Below, piece by piece: positions 19,261-19,407 of a DNA stretch of 19,407 bases. The DNA is from Blastocladiella britannica. Its lineage: Eukaryota > Blastocladiomycota > Blastocladiomycetes > Blastocladiales > Blastocladiaceae. The stretch covers positions 1 through 19,407 of the forward strand of contig MU624874.1 in assembly GCA_025349905.2 (NCBI GenBank). Reading direction: 5' to 3'. The notes beneath the pieces are model-generated. The model did not search any database, had not been told where the DNA came from, and worked only from the letters and a program-made list of their open reading frames with translations. How positions within the stretch are numbered: position 1 is the first letter of the stretch; the number at the start of each line of letters is the position of its first letter. The position numbers and the translations under genes are program-made.

Positions 19261-19407
19261 TTTCTTTTACTAGATGGTACAATTTACGAAAAACTGCGTG
19301 TCGAAAAAAGCGTTACATTTGCAAGTCGCGATACACGCCTGTCACAACCAATCCGGAAATCCAAGGAAATGGGAAGAGCTGAAACAACGTGATCTCGATC
19401 CTGTACA
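19261..19407. other. Upstream flank of HEN1, no gene seen
   Basis: AT-richer sequence upstream of the HEN1 start codon, presumably its promoter. The short open frames here have no recognisable protein. The minus strand reads AGTAAAAGAAA just before the HEN1 ATG. Confidence 0.5.

Noticed and set aside
1..19407. CRISPR arrays, tRNA, rRNA, transposons or bacterial-type operons
   Set aside because: I saw no regularly spaced repeats, no cloverleaf-type sequence, no transposase or reverse transcriptase motifs, and the intron-rich genes are plainly eukaryotic.

Overview
This is an ordinary, very gene-dense stretch of a GC-rich nuclear genome from a eukaryote, most likely a fungus. Coding sequence is GC-rich with strong G/C third positions. 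Introns and intergenic gaps are AT-rich and carry long A or T runs. I reconstruct eight complete protein-coding genes that fill about 19.2 of 19.4 kb. Five clearly have introns (UFD2 nine, SET3 three, ZW10, OS-9 and NDUFS1 one each); HEN1 has one sure intron and one doubtful one; two genes look intronless. Most introns are 54-85 nt and have a 5' splice site of the form GT-N-pyrimidine-G-T. The mix (fungal-type Set3 and Ufd2, HEN1, mitochondrial complex I) argues against a budding yeast. An early-diverging zoosporic fungus such as a Blastocladiomycete is my guess, not something the sequence proves.

Layout, left to right: UFD2 ubiquitin E4 ligase (minus, 3571-55, ten exons); a 90-bp divergent promoter; a ZW10/Dsl1-type ER tether subunit (plus, 3662-6499, two exons); only 18 bp to the convergent stop of an OS-9/Yos9 ERAD lectin (minus, 7991-6518, two exons); a 71-bp divergent promoter; a very large PHD plus degenerate-SET protein of the Set3/MLL5 family (plus, 8063-13650, four exons); 29 bp to the convergent stop of a small DUF4604/KIAA1143-like protein (minus, 14309-13680); a 117-bp divergent promoter with two ACGCGT boxes; the SRP receptor beta GTPase (plus, 14427-15302); 79 bp; the complex I 75-kDa subunit NDUFS1 (minus, 17729-15382, two exons); and 47 bp upstream of it the HEN1 small-RNA methyltransferase (minus, 19260-17777). 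Positions 1-54 and 19261-19407 hold no gene I can support.

Four of the eight genes serve the endoplasmic reticulum: UFD2 (ubiquitin chain elongation, ERAD), ZW10 (Golgi-to-ER tethering), OS-9 (recognition of misfolded glycoproteins) and SRPRB (co-translational targeting). The first three are adjacent. SET3 and HEN1 act in chromatin and small-RNA pathways, NDUFS1 in respiration. I found no mobile element, CRISPR array, tRNA, rRNA or clearly new system. The points most worth checking are the splice-site consensus, an in-frame stop-free intron inside the UFD2 U-box, unusual features of HEN1, and the extreme compactness, which forces overlapping convergent transcripts.
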